A stretch of DNA of 64,000 bases from Pelagibacteraceae bacterium AG-390-L03 (GCA_003279685.1 QCHA01000001.1:248001-312000), one strand, 5' to 3'. Positions 17,759 through 27,619 are shown, counted from the first letter of the stretch. The notes: a model not told the origin generated them from the letters alone. Made by a program: numbers and translations.

Positions 17759-18472
17759 ATGAGTTATTTAATTTTAGTAAGACATGGTCAAAGTGTATGG
17801 AATCTTGAAAAAAAATTCACAGGCTGGGTTGATGTAGACTTGACTACAAATGGTAAATCAGAGGCCATAAAAGCCGGTGAACTGATAAAAACAAAAAATA
17901 TAAATATTGATATTTATTATTCATCTTTTCAATTAAGAGCAAAAAATACCTTAAAATTAATAAAACAAGAGTTAAAGGATATGAAAGTTTCAAAAGAAGC
18001 TTGGCAACTGAATGAACGACATTATGGAGCTCTTACAGGCTTAAATAAAGATGAAATGAAAATAAAACTTGGTGAAGAAAAAGTTCATCAATTTAGACGA
18101 TCATGGGATTTGCGACCTGACCCGTTGGATAGAGAAAACCCTTATCACCCTATCAATATTGATACTTACAAAGAAATACCAAATAATAAAATTCCTGATA
18201 CAGAGTCTCTTAAAGATACTTATGAAAGAGTATTAGAGTTTTATAAACAAGAAATCGAAAATAAAATTTCAAATAACAATATTTTAATATCTGCACATGG
18301 AAATTCGATAAGAGCATTATGTAAATATTTATTTAAATTAGATGAAAATCAAATATCTAAATTGGAAATACCAACTGGAAATCCACTTGTAATAAAATTA
18401 GATGAAGAGAATAAAATTACTGATTGCAAATACTTAGATAAAGAAAGAGCTAAAGATCTTGTAGTTTTTTAA
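17759..18472 (+). CDS. gpmA: 2,3-bisphosphoglycerate-dependent phosphoglycerate mutase
   Basis: Interconverts 3- and 2-phosphoglycerate. The 237-residue protein has the phosphohistidine motif LVRHGQSVWN (His9), ERHYGALTGLNK with the dPGM-specific Glu, and the second His in SAHGNSIRAL. Single gene on the plus strand; its last 23 bases overlap the convergent nucleotidyltransferase gene, the largest convergent overlap here. Confidence 0.95.
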   Translation: MSYLILVRHGQSVWNLEKKFTGWVDVDLTTNGKSEAIKAGELIKTKNINIDIYYSSFQLRAKNTLKLIKQELKDMKVSKEAWQLNERHYGALTGLNKDEMKIKLGEEKVHQFRRSWDLRPDPLDRENPYHPINIDTYKEIPNNKIPDTESLKDTYERVLEFYKQEIENKISNNNILISAHGNSIRALCKYLFKLDENQISKLEIPTGNPLVIKLDEENKITDCKYLDKERAKDLVVF

Positions 18473-19139
18473 AAGTTTCAAGATCAGTTAAATGATAAAA
18501 ATCATTATCAGTCTCAAATCCATACAGTTCTTTTTTTTCAATTAAATCGTTCCATACATTTGTTATTGAAAAAATTTTATCTTTATAATTTGAAAGAAGT
18601 TTTTTATTAATAATTTGGCAACCTGTATAAATAAATTTAGTCTCATTATTTTTTATAATTAAATTTTCTTTAAGATCAAAATCACCATTTAAATTTTTGT
18701 CAAAACTTAATTCCTTTTTTACCAATAATAGAATATTTTTAAGTTTTTTGGAAAAATACATATTTTCCATTTTAATAATTTCATTAAAATAATTTTTCTT
18801 CCATATTGTATCAGGGTTAAAAATTAAAACATTATCTTCACTTGTATATTTCATCATATTGTTTATTCCACCACCTGTATCAAGAATTTTTTCACCATCT
18901 TCAATAATTGAAATTTTAGATTTAAATTTTTTATTATTTATAAAATCATGAATTTGATTTTTTAAATAAAAGGTATTAATAATAATTTGATGTATACCCA
19001 AACTTTCAATTAGATTAATACAAGTTTCAAGCACTGCAATATTGTTTAATTTGATCAAAGGTTTAGGGGTATCTAGTGTCAGCGGATTTAATCTTTTTCC
19101 AAATCCTGCACATAAAATAAAGGCTGTGTTAATTCTCAT
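18450..19139 (-). CDS. murU: Sugar nucleotidyltransferase, MurU-like
   Basis: 229-residue NTP-transferase: the N-terminal signature AFILCAGFGKRLNPLTLDTPKPL binds the nucleotide and metal, and VLIFNPDTIW supplies a metal-binding Asp. Following an AmgK-like kinase by one base, it most likely acts as MurU, making UDP-MurNAc from MurNAc-1-phosphate in peptidoglycan recycling. Other sugar-1-phosphate uridylyl- or guanylyltransferases cannot be excluded from sequence alone. Confidence 0.75.
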   Translation of the reverse strand: MRINTAFILCAGFGKRLNPLTLDTPKPLIKLNNIAVLETCINLIESLGIHQIIINTFYLKNQIHDFINNKKFKSKISIIEDGEKILDTGGGINNMMKYTSEDNVLIFNPDTIWKKNYFNEIIKMENMYFSKKLKNILLLVKKELSFDKNLNGDFDLKENLIIKNNETKFIYTGCQIINKKLLSNYKDKIFSITNVWNDLIEKKELYGFETDNDFYHLTDLETFKKLQDL

Positions 19140-19140
19140 T

Positions 19141-20091
19141 TTACTTAGTTATAGATTTAGGAAAATTAGTTGCTAATAACAACTTCAAATTAATTAAGTC
19201 ATTATTTTTACTCATCCTGCTATCAATCATATTCCATGAATATGGAATAAGTTTTAAATATTTTCTTTTATTATCTCTTTCTGCCAATCTCATAAATATT
19301 CCAATAATTTTTAAATTTCTAAGAACTGATAAAATATCGAAATCATTTTTAAATTTATTTACATCAATTTTTTTATTAGTGCTTAAATAGTAGTTGTACA
19401 CTTTATCTTTTAATGAATTGGGTGTTTTGTATCTGACATCATCAATTAGGGACGCTAAATCATAGGCTTTGTTTCCAATAAGAGCATCTTGATTATCAAT
19501 TAATCCAATTTGATTTTTGGAGTTTATGATTAAATTTGAAACATGAAAATCTCTATGAACAAAAGTATCATTTTTAAAATTTAGTTTTGATAATACCAAC
19601 TTAATTTCTTTATCAAATTTACTATTAAATGTATTGATTTTTTTTTTATTTAATTTTTTCGGAACATACCATTGACTAAATAACTTTGCTTCATCTAATA
19701 AGATCTTACTTTTGTAATCTTTAATCAGGTAAGATTTATTTCTGAAATTTTTGATTTTTTTATCTTTAATTAATTGAATTTTATTTAAAACATTAATTAC
19801 TTTTTTGAAAATTAAAAATTGATCTTTTTTATTTCTTGAAAATATTTGATAAATAGTTTTTTTTCCCAAATCCTGTATTTCAATATAATTCTCTCTATAA
19901 TTTTGACTTAATAATTTAGGTGCAATTATATTATTTTTAATTAAGATTTTATTAATTGAATCATAAATTAATAAATTTTTAAATTTTTCTCTATTTGCAA
20001 ATACTATAATCGAATTTTTTTTAGTATTTCTATAAAATTTTCTAAAAGAAGCATCTCCTTTAATTTCCTTAAAATCTTTTAAAAGTTTCAT
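19141..20091 (-). CDS. amgK: Aminoglycoside-phosphotransferase-fold kinase, AmgK-like
   Basis: 316-residue APH/choline-kinase fold: FVHRDFHVSNLIINSKNQIGLIDNQDAL holds the catalytic Asp (HRDFH) and the metal-binding D of the IDNQD motif. In proteobacteria this kinase next to tsaE and a MurU-like transferase is the anomeric MurNAc/GlcNAc kinase AmgK. The gene lies between tsaE (nine bases) and murU (one base). The N-terminal lobe begins GDASFRKFYR, typical of these kinases. Confidence 0.78.
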   Translation of the reverse strand: MKLLKDFKEIKGDASFRKFYRNTKKNSIIVFANREKFKNLLIYDSINKILIKNNIIAPKLLSQNYRENYIEIQDLGKKTIYQIFSRNKKDQFLIFKKVINVLNKIQLIKDKKIKNFRNKSYLIKDYKSKILLDEAKLFSQWYVPKKLNKKKINTFNSKFDKEIKLVLSKLNFKNDTFVHRDFHVSNLIINSKNQIGLIDNQDALIGNKAYDLASLIDDVRYKTPNSLKDKVYNYYLSTNKKIDVNKFKNDFDILSVLRNLKIIGIFMRLAERDNKRKYLKLIPYSWNMIDSRMSKNNDLINLKLLLATNFPKSITK

Positions 20092-20100
20092 ACTGAAAGA

Positions 20101-20556
20101 TTAATCTAAACCATCAATTTTAACAGATCTATTATTTAATTCATTTTCATAGTTAAATATTAAATCTATAGTCTTATTTAATTTTTCTTTATTAATTAAT
20201 TGAGGCCACTCTATTAAAGTTATTGTGCTTTTGTTATTTTCAAATATGTCTAAATTTTTTAGTTCACATTTGTCTTTTAATCTAAACAGATCATAATGTT
20301 TAATAGTAAAATCATCTACATCATACTCATTGAGTAAATTAAAAGTTGGACTTGTGACTTCTGTAGTTTGTAATTTTTTTTTTGTTTGAAATTGATTTAT
20401 CAAGTATTTTACAAAAGTAGTTTTACCCACTCCCATCTCTCCATATAAAAAAATTACTTCCCCACCTGTTAGATAATTAGAAAAATTTTTAGCTAATTCT
20501 TTAGTAGTCTCTTCTGAGGATATATCTATTATGCTATTTTTAATAGCGATAGGCAT
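20101..20556 (-). CDS. tsaE: tRNA threonylcarbamoyladenosine biosynthesis ATPase TsaE
   Basis: ATPase of the TsaBDE complex that makes t6A37 on ANN-decoding tRNAs. Starting at the ATG at 20556 gives 151 residues with the P-loop GEMGVGKT at 39-46, then [11 protein letters not shown] and HYDLFRL, all family landmarks, and a late IEWPQ. The ORF-track start lies inside ahcY. Overlaps the ahcY end by 17 bases, so it is translated from the ahcY transcript. Confidence 0.92.
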   Translation of the reverse strand: MPIAIKNSIIDISSEETTKELAKNFSNYLTGGEVIFLYGEMGVGKTTFVKYLINQFQTKKKLQTTEVTSPTFNLLNEYDVDDFTIKHYDLFRLKDKCELKNLDIFENNKSTITLIEWPQLINKEKLNKTIDLIFNYENELNNRSVKIDGLD

Positions 20557-21826
20557 CTGGTTTAAATGGACCCTCTGTCCCAACACTTATATAATCTGCT
20601 TGTTCTTTGGATAGTTTAGTAAGTTTGGCTCCAACTTTTTTTAAATGAAGAGTGGCAACTTTTTCATCCAAATGTTTAGGAAGTACATAAACTTTATTTT
20701 CATAATTTTTATAATTATTCCAAAGCTCAATCTGCGCAATTACTTGATTTGTAAATGAAGCACTCATAACAAAACTTGGGTGTCCAGTTGCACAGCCTAA
20801 ATTAACTAATCTTCCCTCTGCTAATAGGATAATTCTTTTTTTACTCGGTAATTCTATTTCGTGAACTTGCGGTTTAACTTCACTCCATTTGTAATTTTTA
20901 AGGGCTTCAACTTGGATTTCATTATCAAAGTGACCAATATTACATAAAATTGCTCTATCTTTCATATCTCTCATATGATCAGCGGTAACAATATCTTTAT
21001 TTCCTGTAGCTGTTACAACTATATCGGCTCTACTAATAGCCTCTTCCATCAGAACGACCTCGTACCCTTCCATTGCAGCTTGTAATGCGCAGATTGGATC
21101 TGCTTCAGTAACTAAAACTCTCGCTCCACTTTGTCTAAGTGATGCTGCACTTCCCTTACCTACATCTCCAAAACCAGCTACGATTGCAATTTTTCCTGAC
21201 ATCATTACATCTGTTGCTCTTCTAATTCCGTCAACCAAACTTTCTCTACAACCATACAAATTATCAAATTTTGATTTAGTAACTGAGTCGTTAACGTTAA
21301 TGGCTGGTACTAGAAGAGAATTATCCTTTTCCATCTTATTCAAAGCTTTTATTCCAGTCGTAGTCTCCTCAGAAACTCCTTTTATGTCTTTCATTAAATC
21401 TTTATATTCATTATGCATAATTGCAGTTAAATCACCTCCATCGTCTAAAAGCATATTTGGTTTCCAATCAGCTTTGCCAACAATAGTTTGTTTAATACAC
21501 CAAAGATATTCTTCCTCTGTTTCACCTTTCCAGGCGTAAACAGGTATTCCAGCTTTTGCAATCGCTGCAGCTGCGTGATCTTGAGTTGAAAAGATGTTGC
21601 ATGAAGACCATCTTACTTCTGCACCTAAAGCAACCAAAGTTTCTATTAATACTGCTGTTTGAATAGTCATATGTAAACAACCAATAATTCTTGCGCCTTT
21701 TAGAGGTTTAATTTCTGAATACTCTTCTCTTAATGCCATTAATCCTGGCATTTCACTCTCTGCGATCGAGATCTCTTTTCTACCAAATTCAGCTGATGAT
21801 ATATCTTTAACTTTATAATCTTCCAT
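20540..21826 (-). CDS. ahcY: S-adenosylhomocysteine hydrolase
   Basis: Cleaves S-adenosylhomocysteine to adenosine and homocysteine, closing the methyl cycle; NAD+-dependent. The 428-residue protein carries [23 protein letters not shown], the Rossmann motif [11 protein letters not shown], and ends in FKPDAYRY as this family does. A promoter-like TTGATT-N16-TATAAA stands nine bases upstream of the ATG, which would make the leader almost nil. First of an ahcY-tsaE-amgK-murU run. Confidence 0.97.
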   Translation of the reverse strand: MEDYKVKDISSAEFGRKEISIAESEMPGLMALREEYSEIKPLKGARIIGCLHMTIQTAVLIETLVALGAEVRWSSCNIFSTQDHAAAAIAKAGIPVYAWKGETEEEYLWCIKQTIVGKADWKPNMLLDDGGDLTAIMHNEYKDLMKDIKGVSEETTTGIKALNKMEKDNSLLVPAINVNDSVTKSKFDNLYGCRESLVDGIRRATDVMMSGKIAIVAGFGDVGKGSAASLRQSGARVLVTEADPICALQAAMEGYEVVLMEEAISRADIVVTATGNKDIVTADHMRDMKDRAILCNIGHFDNEIQVEALKNYKWSEVKPQVHEIELPSKKRIILLAEGRLVNLGCATGHPSFVMSASFTNQVIAQIELWNNYKNYENKVYVLPKHLDEKVATLHLKKVGAKLTKLSKEQADYISVGTEGPFKPDAYRY

Positions 21827-21835
21827 GAAAAAAGT

Positions 21836-21863
21836 TTTATACAGTTAAAGAGAGACAAATCAA
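21836..21863 (-). promoter_or_regulatory. Predicted ahcY promoter
   Basis: On the minus strand TTGATT is followed 16 bases later by TATAAA, both close to the housekeeping consensus, inside the 44-base gap between chvG and ahcY. Only nine bases lie between TATAAA and the ATG, so the start of transcription would fall two or three bases before the start codon. Predicted only. Confidence 0.5.
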
Positions 21864-21870
21864 GTTAAGA

Positions 21871-23418
21871 TTAAACACTTGGAAACTTTATTTCTACAAT
21901 TGCGCCATCTCTATCTAAGCGATTTGAAGCTACAATTTCACCATCATGAAGATTAACTAAATTTTTAACAATATTAAGTCCTAGACCTGAATGTTCTCCA
22001 AATTTATCAGGTCTATTACTATAAAATCTTTTGAATATTTTTGACGTATCTTTCTCTTTAAATCCTTGCCCATCATCAATAATCTTTACCAAAATTTTTT
22101 TATCAACAGTATTTGATACATACACAAAAATATTTTCACCATCTTTACAAAATGAAATTGAATTATCTAATAGGTTGGCAATTATTTGCTCAATTCTGTT
22201 CTCAATACCATTAATAGTATATTTTTCATTACCATCATTTTCATAATTGATTTTGATATTTTTTTTGACCTTTTGGATATTATTATAATCTTCAACAACA
22301 GACTGAATAATAGGCTCTATATTAATTTTTTTCATTTTTTCTTTGCTAAGAGCTACTTCATCTTTTAGCATCTGAGAATAATCAGTTATTAGTCTTTCAA
22401 TTCTCAAAACATCATGGCTAAGAATATTTAATAATTTTAATCTTTGTTCTGAGTTATTGGAGTCTTGCAGTATCTCTGAAGCACTTTTAAGAGATGCCAA
22501 TGGGTTTCTTATCTCATGAACTAGATCTGTGGAAAAATTCTCAGCATGAGCAACTCTCTTTTGAAGTTCAGTGGTCATATCCTCCAGTGAATTTGATAAA
22601 AGACCCAATTCATCGTTACGACTTTTTAAACTTTCAATATTTGTTTTGGTTTGACTTTTGTCTTTAATAACTTTTGTATAACTTACAAGATTTTGAATCG
22701 GTTTAATAAAATATCTGCTCAAAACAAAAGAAAAAATTAGGATTACAAAACCCACAGCAATCGCCGTTCTAAGAACAAAAGCTTTCCTCTCATCAGTAGC
22801 TATTTTTATATCATTAGCATTTTCTGTAATAGCAATGTATCCAATATTTGAATTATTTTTAATTACATTTTTAATTGTAATTAATCTAAATTGATTGAGA
22901 TCTTCCTGTATGAATGTGTAAGAATTTCCGTAAGCATCAGAATTTAAATATTTTTTTAAAATATTTTTAAAAGAAAAGTTTTTATTTTCAGTTATATCTA
23001 GATTATTATTTTTATCATTTTTATCATTTTCATTTTCATTTTCATTTAAACTTTCAAATTCAATTTCATCTAACCTTGTAGAAAAAGACCTTGGATCAAG
23101 ATCTAAGGTATCTGTATCACCTACTATATTTGAGTCATTGTCAAAAAATATTACTCTATCCAAATTTTGAAAAATAAATCTAGTTGAAAATAAAAACTTT
23201 CTTATATCATCAACATTGAATTTAACATCTAATCTTATAAGAGTATTAATTGTATTATCTATTACATTTAAATGTTTTACTGATTTCTTTTTAATTAGAT
23301 TGGGTTGGACATTATTTAGATAAACAAAGGTGAATAAGCTAATAATTGTAAAGATTATAAAATTTATAAATAAAAATTTTTTTAATATAGATAGACTTTT
23401 TAAGTATTTACTAAACAT
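21871..23418 (-). CDS. chvG: Sensor histidine kinase ChvG-like
   Basis: 515-residue inner-membrane sensor. Membrane segment near residues 15-32, a periplasmic domain to about 200, a second segment (AVGFVILIFSFVLSRYF), HAMP, HisKA with DLVHEIRNPLASLKSA, and an HATPase domain with N-box IIANLLDNSISFC and G-box SGLGLNIVKNL. In alphaproteobacteria the ChvG/ChvI (ExoS/ChvI) system senses envelope or acid stress. The periplasmic part contains a Glu/Asn/Asp/Lys low-complexity run (ENENENDKND) encoded by hexamer repeats. One-base overlap with chvI upstream. Confidence 0.9.
   Translation of the reverse strand: MFSKYLKSLSILKKFLFINFIIFTIISLFTFVYLNNVQPNLIKKKSVKHLNVIDNTINTLIRLDVKFNVDDIRKFLFSTRFIFQNLDRVIFFDNDSNIVGDTDTLDLDPRSFSTRLDEIEFESLNENENENDKNDKNNNLDITENKNFSFKNILKKYLNSDAYGNSYTFIQEDLNQFRLITIKNVIKNNSNIGYIAITENANDIKIATDERKAFVLRTAIAVGFVILIFSFVLSRYFIKPIQNLVSYTKVIKDKSQTKTNIESLKSRNDELGLLSNSLEDMTTELQKRVAHAENFSTDLVHEIRNPLASLKSASEILQDSNNSEQRLKLLNILSHDVLRIERLITDYSQMLKDEVALSKEKMKKINIEPIIQSVVEDYNNIQKVKKNIKINYENDGNEKYTINGIENRIEQIIANLLDNSISFCKDGENIFVYVSNTVDKKILVKIIDDGQGFKEKDTSKIFKRFYSNRPDKFGEHSGLGLNIVKNLVNLHDGEIVASNRLDRDGAIVEIKFPSV
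23014..23047. repeat. Short tandem repeat inside chvG (CATTTT units)
   Basis: Plus-strand CATTTT is repeated almost four times (23025-23047) and preceded by a related ATCATTTTT/ATCATTTT pair. On the coding strand it reads GAAAAT repeats, giving ENENEND in the periplasmic loop of ChvG. Gain or loss of a unit would keep the frame and change the loop by two residues. Confidence 0.85.
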
Positions 23419-24125
23419 TAGCTAACATTCCATCTATATCCACTACCATATCTAGTTTCAATAGCTGAAAAATCAGGGTCTACTTTTTTAAATTTTTTAC
23501 GAATTCTTTTAACATGACTATCAATAGTTCTATCCTCAATATCAGTATCTTCTCTATAAGCAATGTCCATTAATTGAGCTCGTTCTTTAATAATTCCTGG
23601 TCTTTTTGCCAATTCTTTAACAATTAAAAATTCTGTTGTGGTCAGTTTATCTGGAAGCTGTTTATTATTCCATTCACATTCGAGTTGAGATGGATCTAAT
23701 TTTAGTCTTCCGTGTGATATTAAACTTTTATTTTCCTCTAAAATATTATTAGAGTCTTTTTTTCTTAGCTGAACTCTAATTCTTTCTATCAAAACTTTAA
23801 TAGAAAAACCTCCAGATTTTTTTACAAAATCATCTGCTCCTAGTTTCAATCCTAATAATTCATCAATCTCATCATCTTTAGATGTCAAAAAAATTACTGG
23901 TAGTGATGTTTTTTTTCTAAGCTTTTTAAGTAGCTCCTCACCATCCATTTTAGGCATCTTTATATCAACTACTGCTAAATCAGGAGGCATTCTAGTTAAA
24001 CCAATTAATGCACTTTCACCATCAATATAAGTTTGAACTTTAAAGCCTTCTTTCTCTAAGGCAATACTCAAACTCGTCAGAATATTTCTATCATCATCTA
24101 TTAAAGCTATAGTTTGTTTGTGCAT
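23418..24125 (-). CDS. chvI: Response regulator ChvI-like (OmpR family)
   Basis: 235-residue OmpR-type regulator. The receiver has the acidic pocket at residues 10-12, phosphoacceptor Asp54 (VVDIKMPKMDG) and LTSKDDEIDELLGLKLGADDF. The switch Lys-Pro that normally follows is replaced: the sequence reads KKSGGFS (102-108) where ChvI proteins have TKPFS. The C-terminal winged helix ends ETRYGSGYRW. Overlaps chvG by one base. Targets cannot be seen here. Confidence 0.92.
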   Translation of the reverse strand: MHKQTIALIDDDRNILTSLSIALEKEGFKVQTYIDGESALIGLTRMPPDLAVVDIKMPKMDGEELLKKLRKKTSLPVIFLTSKDDEIDELLGLKLGADDFVKKSGGFSIKVLIERIRVQLRKKDSNNILEENKSLISHGRLKLDPSQLECEWNNKQLPDKLTTTEFLIVKELAKRPGIIKERAQLMDIAYREDTDIEDRTIDSHVKRIRKKFKKVDPDFSAIETRYGSGYRWNVS

Positions 24126-24174
24126 TCCTTATATAAAAATACTAAATTGTTCTAAATTGGGCAATCTAATTAAA

Positions 24175-26949
24175 TTAATGAAGCACTCCCCAATTATCTC
24201 CAACATTAACGTCAACTGTTAATGGGGTTGAAAATGAATGATAGTCACTTTTAGCAACACTAGTCATTTCATCTTTTACTAATTTGACCATCATTTTTTC
24301 ATCTTTTTTTGGTACTTCAAATATTAACTCATCATGAATCTGTAAAAGCATTTTAGATTTAATATTTTTTTGTTCTAATAATTTTTTATCCAATCTAATC
24401 ATAGCTAAACGCATAATTTCTGCTGCTGATCCTTGTATAGGGGCATTAATTGCAGCTCGCTCTTGAAAATTTCTTATATTAAAATTTTTGTCATTAATTC
24501 CATTGAAATGGGATCTTCTCCCAAAAATATTATTAACGTAACCGCTTTTTCTACAAAAATTAATTGTACTGTCCATATAAACTTTTATTTCAGGAAATTT
24601 TGCAAAATATGCATCCAGAAATTCTTCTGCTTCATAATTTGAAACGTTAATCTGTTTTGCTAAACCATACTGTGAAATTCCATAAATAATTCCAAAATTA
24701 ATTGCTTTTGCTTTTCTTCGATGATCTTGATTTACTTTTTTAATATCTATATTAAAAATCTGACTAGCTGTTAATGAGTGAATATCTTCATTATTTTTAA
24801 AAGCTTTTTTAAGCTCTTTAACATCTGCTAGATCTGCTAAGATTCTCATTTCAATTTGATTATAATCTGCCGAAATTAAAAGATGATCTTTTTTGGCTGC
24901 AAAAGCTTTTCTTATATCTTTTCCATCTTCTGATTTTATTGGGATATTCTGTAAATTTGGATCACTAGATGCCAATCTGCCAGTTGTAGTTGCTGCCAAC
25001 AAGAATGAAGTATGCACTCTTTTTGTTGATGGATTAATATGTTCTGGTAGGGAATCTGAATAAGTATTTTTAAGCTTTGATACTTGCCTCCAATCTAGAA
25101 TTAATTGAGGAAATTCATGACCTTTAAAAGCTAAATCTTCCAAAACACTCGCACTTGTAGCAAAACTTCCTTTTTTGGTCTTTTTTAAACCTGCAATCTT
25201 AAGTTCATTATAAATTATTTCACCTAATTGCTTTGGTGAGGCAATATTAAATTCTTTTTTCGAAATTTTAAAAACTTTTTTTTCTAAGTTATTTATTTTT
25301 TTTTCAAATTTTAAAGAGAGAGATTTTAAGAATTTACTATCAACTTCAATTCCTTCCATCTCCATAAAAGCAAGAATTTTAATTAACGGTTTTTCAAATA
25401 TTTCATAAATATTTACCATTTTTTCTAACTTCAAATTTTTGATAAATTTTTTATATAATCTAAAAGTTATGTCTGCATCTTCAGCTGCATAATCTTTAGC
25501 TTTATCAATCTCTACATCGCTAAAATTTATTTCTTTTTTACCAGTTCCAACAATCTCTTTGAAAGAAATTGTTTTATGGCCTAGATGAATTTCAGATAGT
25601 ATATCCATATTGTGTCTATTTTTTCCAGCATCCAACACATAAGACATGAGCATTGTATCTTCCATTGATGAAATTGTTATTCCATGTTTATATAAAACTA
25701 TAAAATCAAACTTAATATTTTGACCAATCTTTTTTACACTAGGATCTTCTAATAAAGGTTTTAATTTTTTTATGACAACATTTTTATCAATACATTTTGA
25801 TGATTTGTGTCCAATTGGAATATAACAAGCCTTACCAATTTTAGAGCATAGAGAAATACCAACTAAATCCGCTTGATGAGCATCTAAAGAATTTGTTTCA
25901 GTATCTACCGCAACCTCTCCTACTTCCTCAGCCTCTTTTATCCATTCATCTATTTCATTGGGATTTTTAATTAGATGATAATTCTTATTATTAACTGGTT
26001 GTTGTTTAACTGAGAAATCTTTTTCAATTGTTTTATCTGATAATTTTGGTTCACCATATGCAGATATGACAGAACTCAGAAGTCGATTAAATTCCATTTC
26101 TCTCAAAAATGTATAAAGCTTATCTTTATCTATTTCTTTTAACTTAAACTCTCCCAATTCTTTATTAATCGGGGCATCTTTCATTAAAGTCACAAGCTGT
26201 TTACTAATCAATGCTTTATCTTTATTTTCAATTAATGTTTCTCTTCTTTTGTTTTGTTTTATTTCACTTGCTGATTTTAAGAGCTTTTCTAAAGTTCCAT
26301 ATTTATTAATTAGTTCTGCGGCCGTTTTTACTCCTATGCCTGGAACTCCAGGAACATTATCACTACTATCTCCCGCTAGAGATTGCACATCTATTACTTT
26401 TGAAGCATCAACTCCAAACTTTGTATGAATATCCTCTTCTGTGATAAATTTATTTTTCATAGGGTCAAAAATACGAACTCCTTTTTTAAACAATTGCATC
26501 AGATCTTTATCCGATGAAACAATTGTAACCTTGGCTCCTTTCTTAAGAATTTTTTCAACATAAGTTGCAATTAAGTCATCTGCTTCATAATTAAGGAGAT
26601 CAACTGAAGGTAAATTAAAAGCTAGCACTGACTTTCTGATATATTCAAATTGAGGAGCCAAATCATCAGGTGCTTCTGAACGGTTAGCCTTATATTCACT
26701 ATAAATATCGTTTCTAAATGTCTTTCTAGCTGAGTCGAAAATTACAGCAAAGTGACTGGGTTTTTGTAAATTTTGTTCTGATTTTGAGTCTTCAAGAAGT
26801 TTGAAAAGCATACTACAGAAACCACTAACTGCACCTGTTGGCAATCCATCACTCTTTCTAGTTAATGGTGGTAGCGCATAATAAGCTCTAAAAATATATC
26901 CAGAACCATCAATAAGGTAAAAATGATCTGTTTTTTGAATTTTATCCAT
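24175..26949 (-). CDS. polA: DNA polymerase I
   Basis: 924 residues with all three domains: 5' nuclease (FYLIDGSGYIFRAYYALPP, SSDKDLMQL), an intact 3'-5' exonuclease (VDTETNSLDA, GQNIKFDF, YAAEDADITF), and polymerase (SADYNQIEMRILA, RRKAKAINFGIIYG, LQIHDELIFEV). The ORF track starts at a TTG at 27015, but that TTG is the first half of a promoter-like -35 element, so I use the ATG at 26949 (MDKIQKTDHF). Role: Okazaki fragment processing and repair synthesis. Confidence 0.96.
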   Translation of the reverse strand: MDKIQKTDHFYLIDGSGYIFRAYYALPPLTRKSDGLPTGAVSGFCSMLFKLLEDSKSEQNLQKPSHFAVIFDSARKTFRNDIYSEYKANRSEAPDDLAPQFEYIRKSVLAFNLPSVDLLNYEADDLIATYVEKILKKGAKVTIVSSDKDLMQLFKKGVRIFDPMKNKFITEEDIHTKFGVDASKVIDVQSLAGDSSDNVPGVPGIGVKTAAELINKYGTLEKLLKSASEIKQNKRRETLIENKDKALISKQLVTLMKDAPINKELGEFKLKEIDKDKLYTFLREMEFNRLLSSVISAYGEPKLSDKTIEKDFSVKQQPVNNKNYHLIKNPNEIDEWIKEAEEVGEVAVDTETNSLDAHQADLVGISLCSKIGKACYIPIGHKSSKCIDKNVVIKKLKPLLEDPSVKKIGQNIKFDFIVLYKHGITISSMEDTMLMSYVLDAGKNRHNMDILSEIHLGHKTISFKEIVGTGKKEINFSDVEIDKAKDYAAEDADITFRLYKKFIKNLKLEKMVNIYEIFEKPLIKILAFMEMEGIEVDSKFLKSLSLKFEKKINNLEKKVFKISKKEFNIASPKQLGEIIYNELKIAGLKKTKKGSFATSASVLEDLAFKGHEFPQLILDWRQVSKLKNTYSDSLPEHINPSTKRVHTSFLLAATTTGRLASSDPNLQNIPIKSEDGKDIRKAFAAKKDHLLISADYNQIEMRILADLADVKELKKAFKNNEDIHSLTASQIFNIDIKKVNQDHRRKAKAINFGIIYGISQYGLAKQINVSNYEAEEFLDAYFAKFPEIKVYMDSTINFCRKSGYVNNIFGRRSHFNGINDKNFNIRNFQERAAINAPIQGSAAEIMRLAMIRLDKKLLEQKNIKSKMLLQIHDELIFEVPKKDEKMMVKLVKDEMTSVAKSDYHSFSTPLTVDVNVGDNWGVLH

Positions 26950-26987
26950 TAAAATATCACTAAATATTACAGTGGTAATTAAATCTG

Positions 26988-27015
26988 TATATAAAAAACT
27001 TACTTTTCTTAACAA
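26988..27015 (-). promoter_or_regulatory. Predicted polA promoter
   Basis: Minus strand TTGTTA, 16-base spacer, TATATA, leaving about 40 bases of leader before the ATG at 26949. Its position inside the extended ORF argues against the longer polA reading. Predicted from consensus only. Confidence 0.5.
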
Positions 27016-27067
27016 GCTTTATTATTATATCTAGATTATTTTAATTTTTAATAGTAATAATTAATTT

Positions 27068-27619
27068 ATGGAGCTAACAAAAAATATATCTCAAACAAAG
27101 ATAATTAAATCATTACTAGCAATAATCCTTGGGTCTATAGCATTGACTATATCTGCTAAAATTAAAATACCTTTCTATCCGGTACCTATGACTATGCAAA
27201 CATTTGTAGTTTTATTTTTAGGAGTAAGCCTTGGCTATAAAATTGGATTAGCAAGTGTTGGCCTATATTTGCTCGAAGGAATTGTTGGATTGCCTGTTTT
27301 TTCAAACTCTCCTGAAAAAGGTGTTGGTTTAATTTATTTTACAGGTCCTACAATGGGATATTTAATTGGTTTTTTAACAGCAAGCTATTTGGCATCTAAA
27401 ATAAATAATAGTGATAATTTTATATTAGTTTTAACTAAACTTATAGTTGCAACAACAACAATTTATATACTGGGATTATTGTGGCTTGGAACTCTTATAG
27501 GTTGGGATAAACCAATTTTTGCTTTAGGAGCTAAACCTTTTTTACTAGCTGAAACTTTTAAAGTTATACTATTAGCCTTGATTACAAAAAAAATTATTAA
27601 AATAAGAAATTTTATCTAG
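27068..27619 (+). CDS. bioY: Biotin transporter substrate-binding subunit BioY
   Basis: 183-residue S-component of an ECF-type biotin importer, six membrane segments. Family landmarks: KIKIPFYPVPMTMQTFVV, LGYKIGLASVGLYLLEGIVGLPVF, GPTMGYLIGF. No biotin synthesis genes or ECF ATPase genes are nearby; solitary BioY is known to work in some bacteria. Suggests biotin uptake from seawater. Its last eight bases overlap the convergent regA. Confidence 0.92.
   Translation: MELTKNISQTKIIKSLLAIILGSIALTISAKIKIPFYPVPMTMQTFVVLFLGVSLGYKIGLASVGLYLLEGIVGLPVFSNSPEKGVGLIYFTGPTMGYLIGFLTASYLASKINNSDNFILVLTKLIVATTTIYILGLLWLGTLIGWDKPIFALGAKPFLLAETFKVILLALITKKIIKIRNFI

Noticed and set aside
22981-23060. CRISPR-like repeat array
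   Set aside because: The repeats are contiguous six-base units within the chvG coding frame with no spacers.
26950-27015. 22-residue N-terminal extension of PolA
   Set aside because: The TTG used as start coincides with a -35-like element and the PolA fold begins at the later Met.
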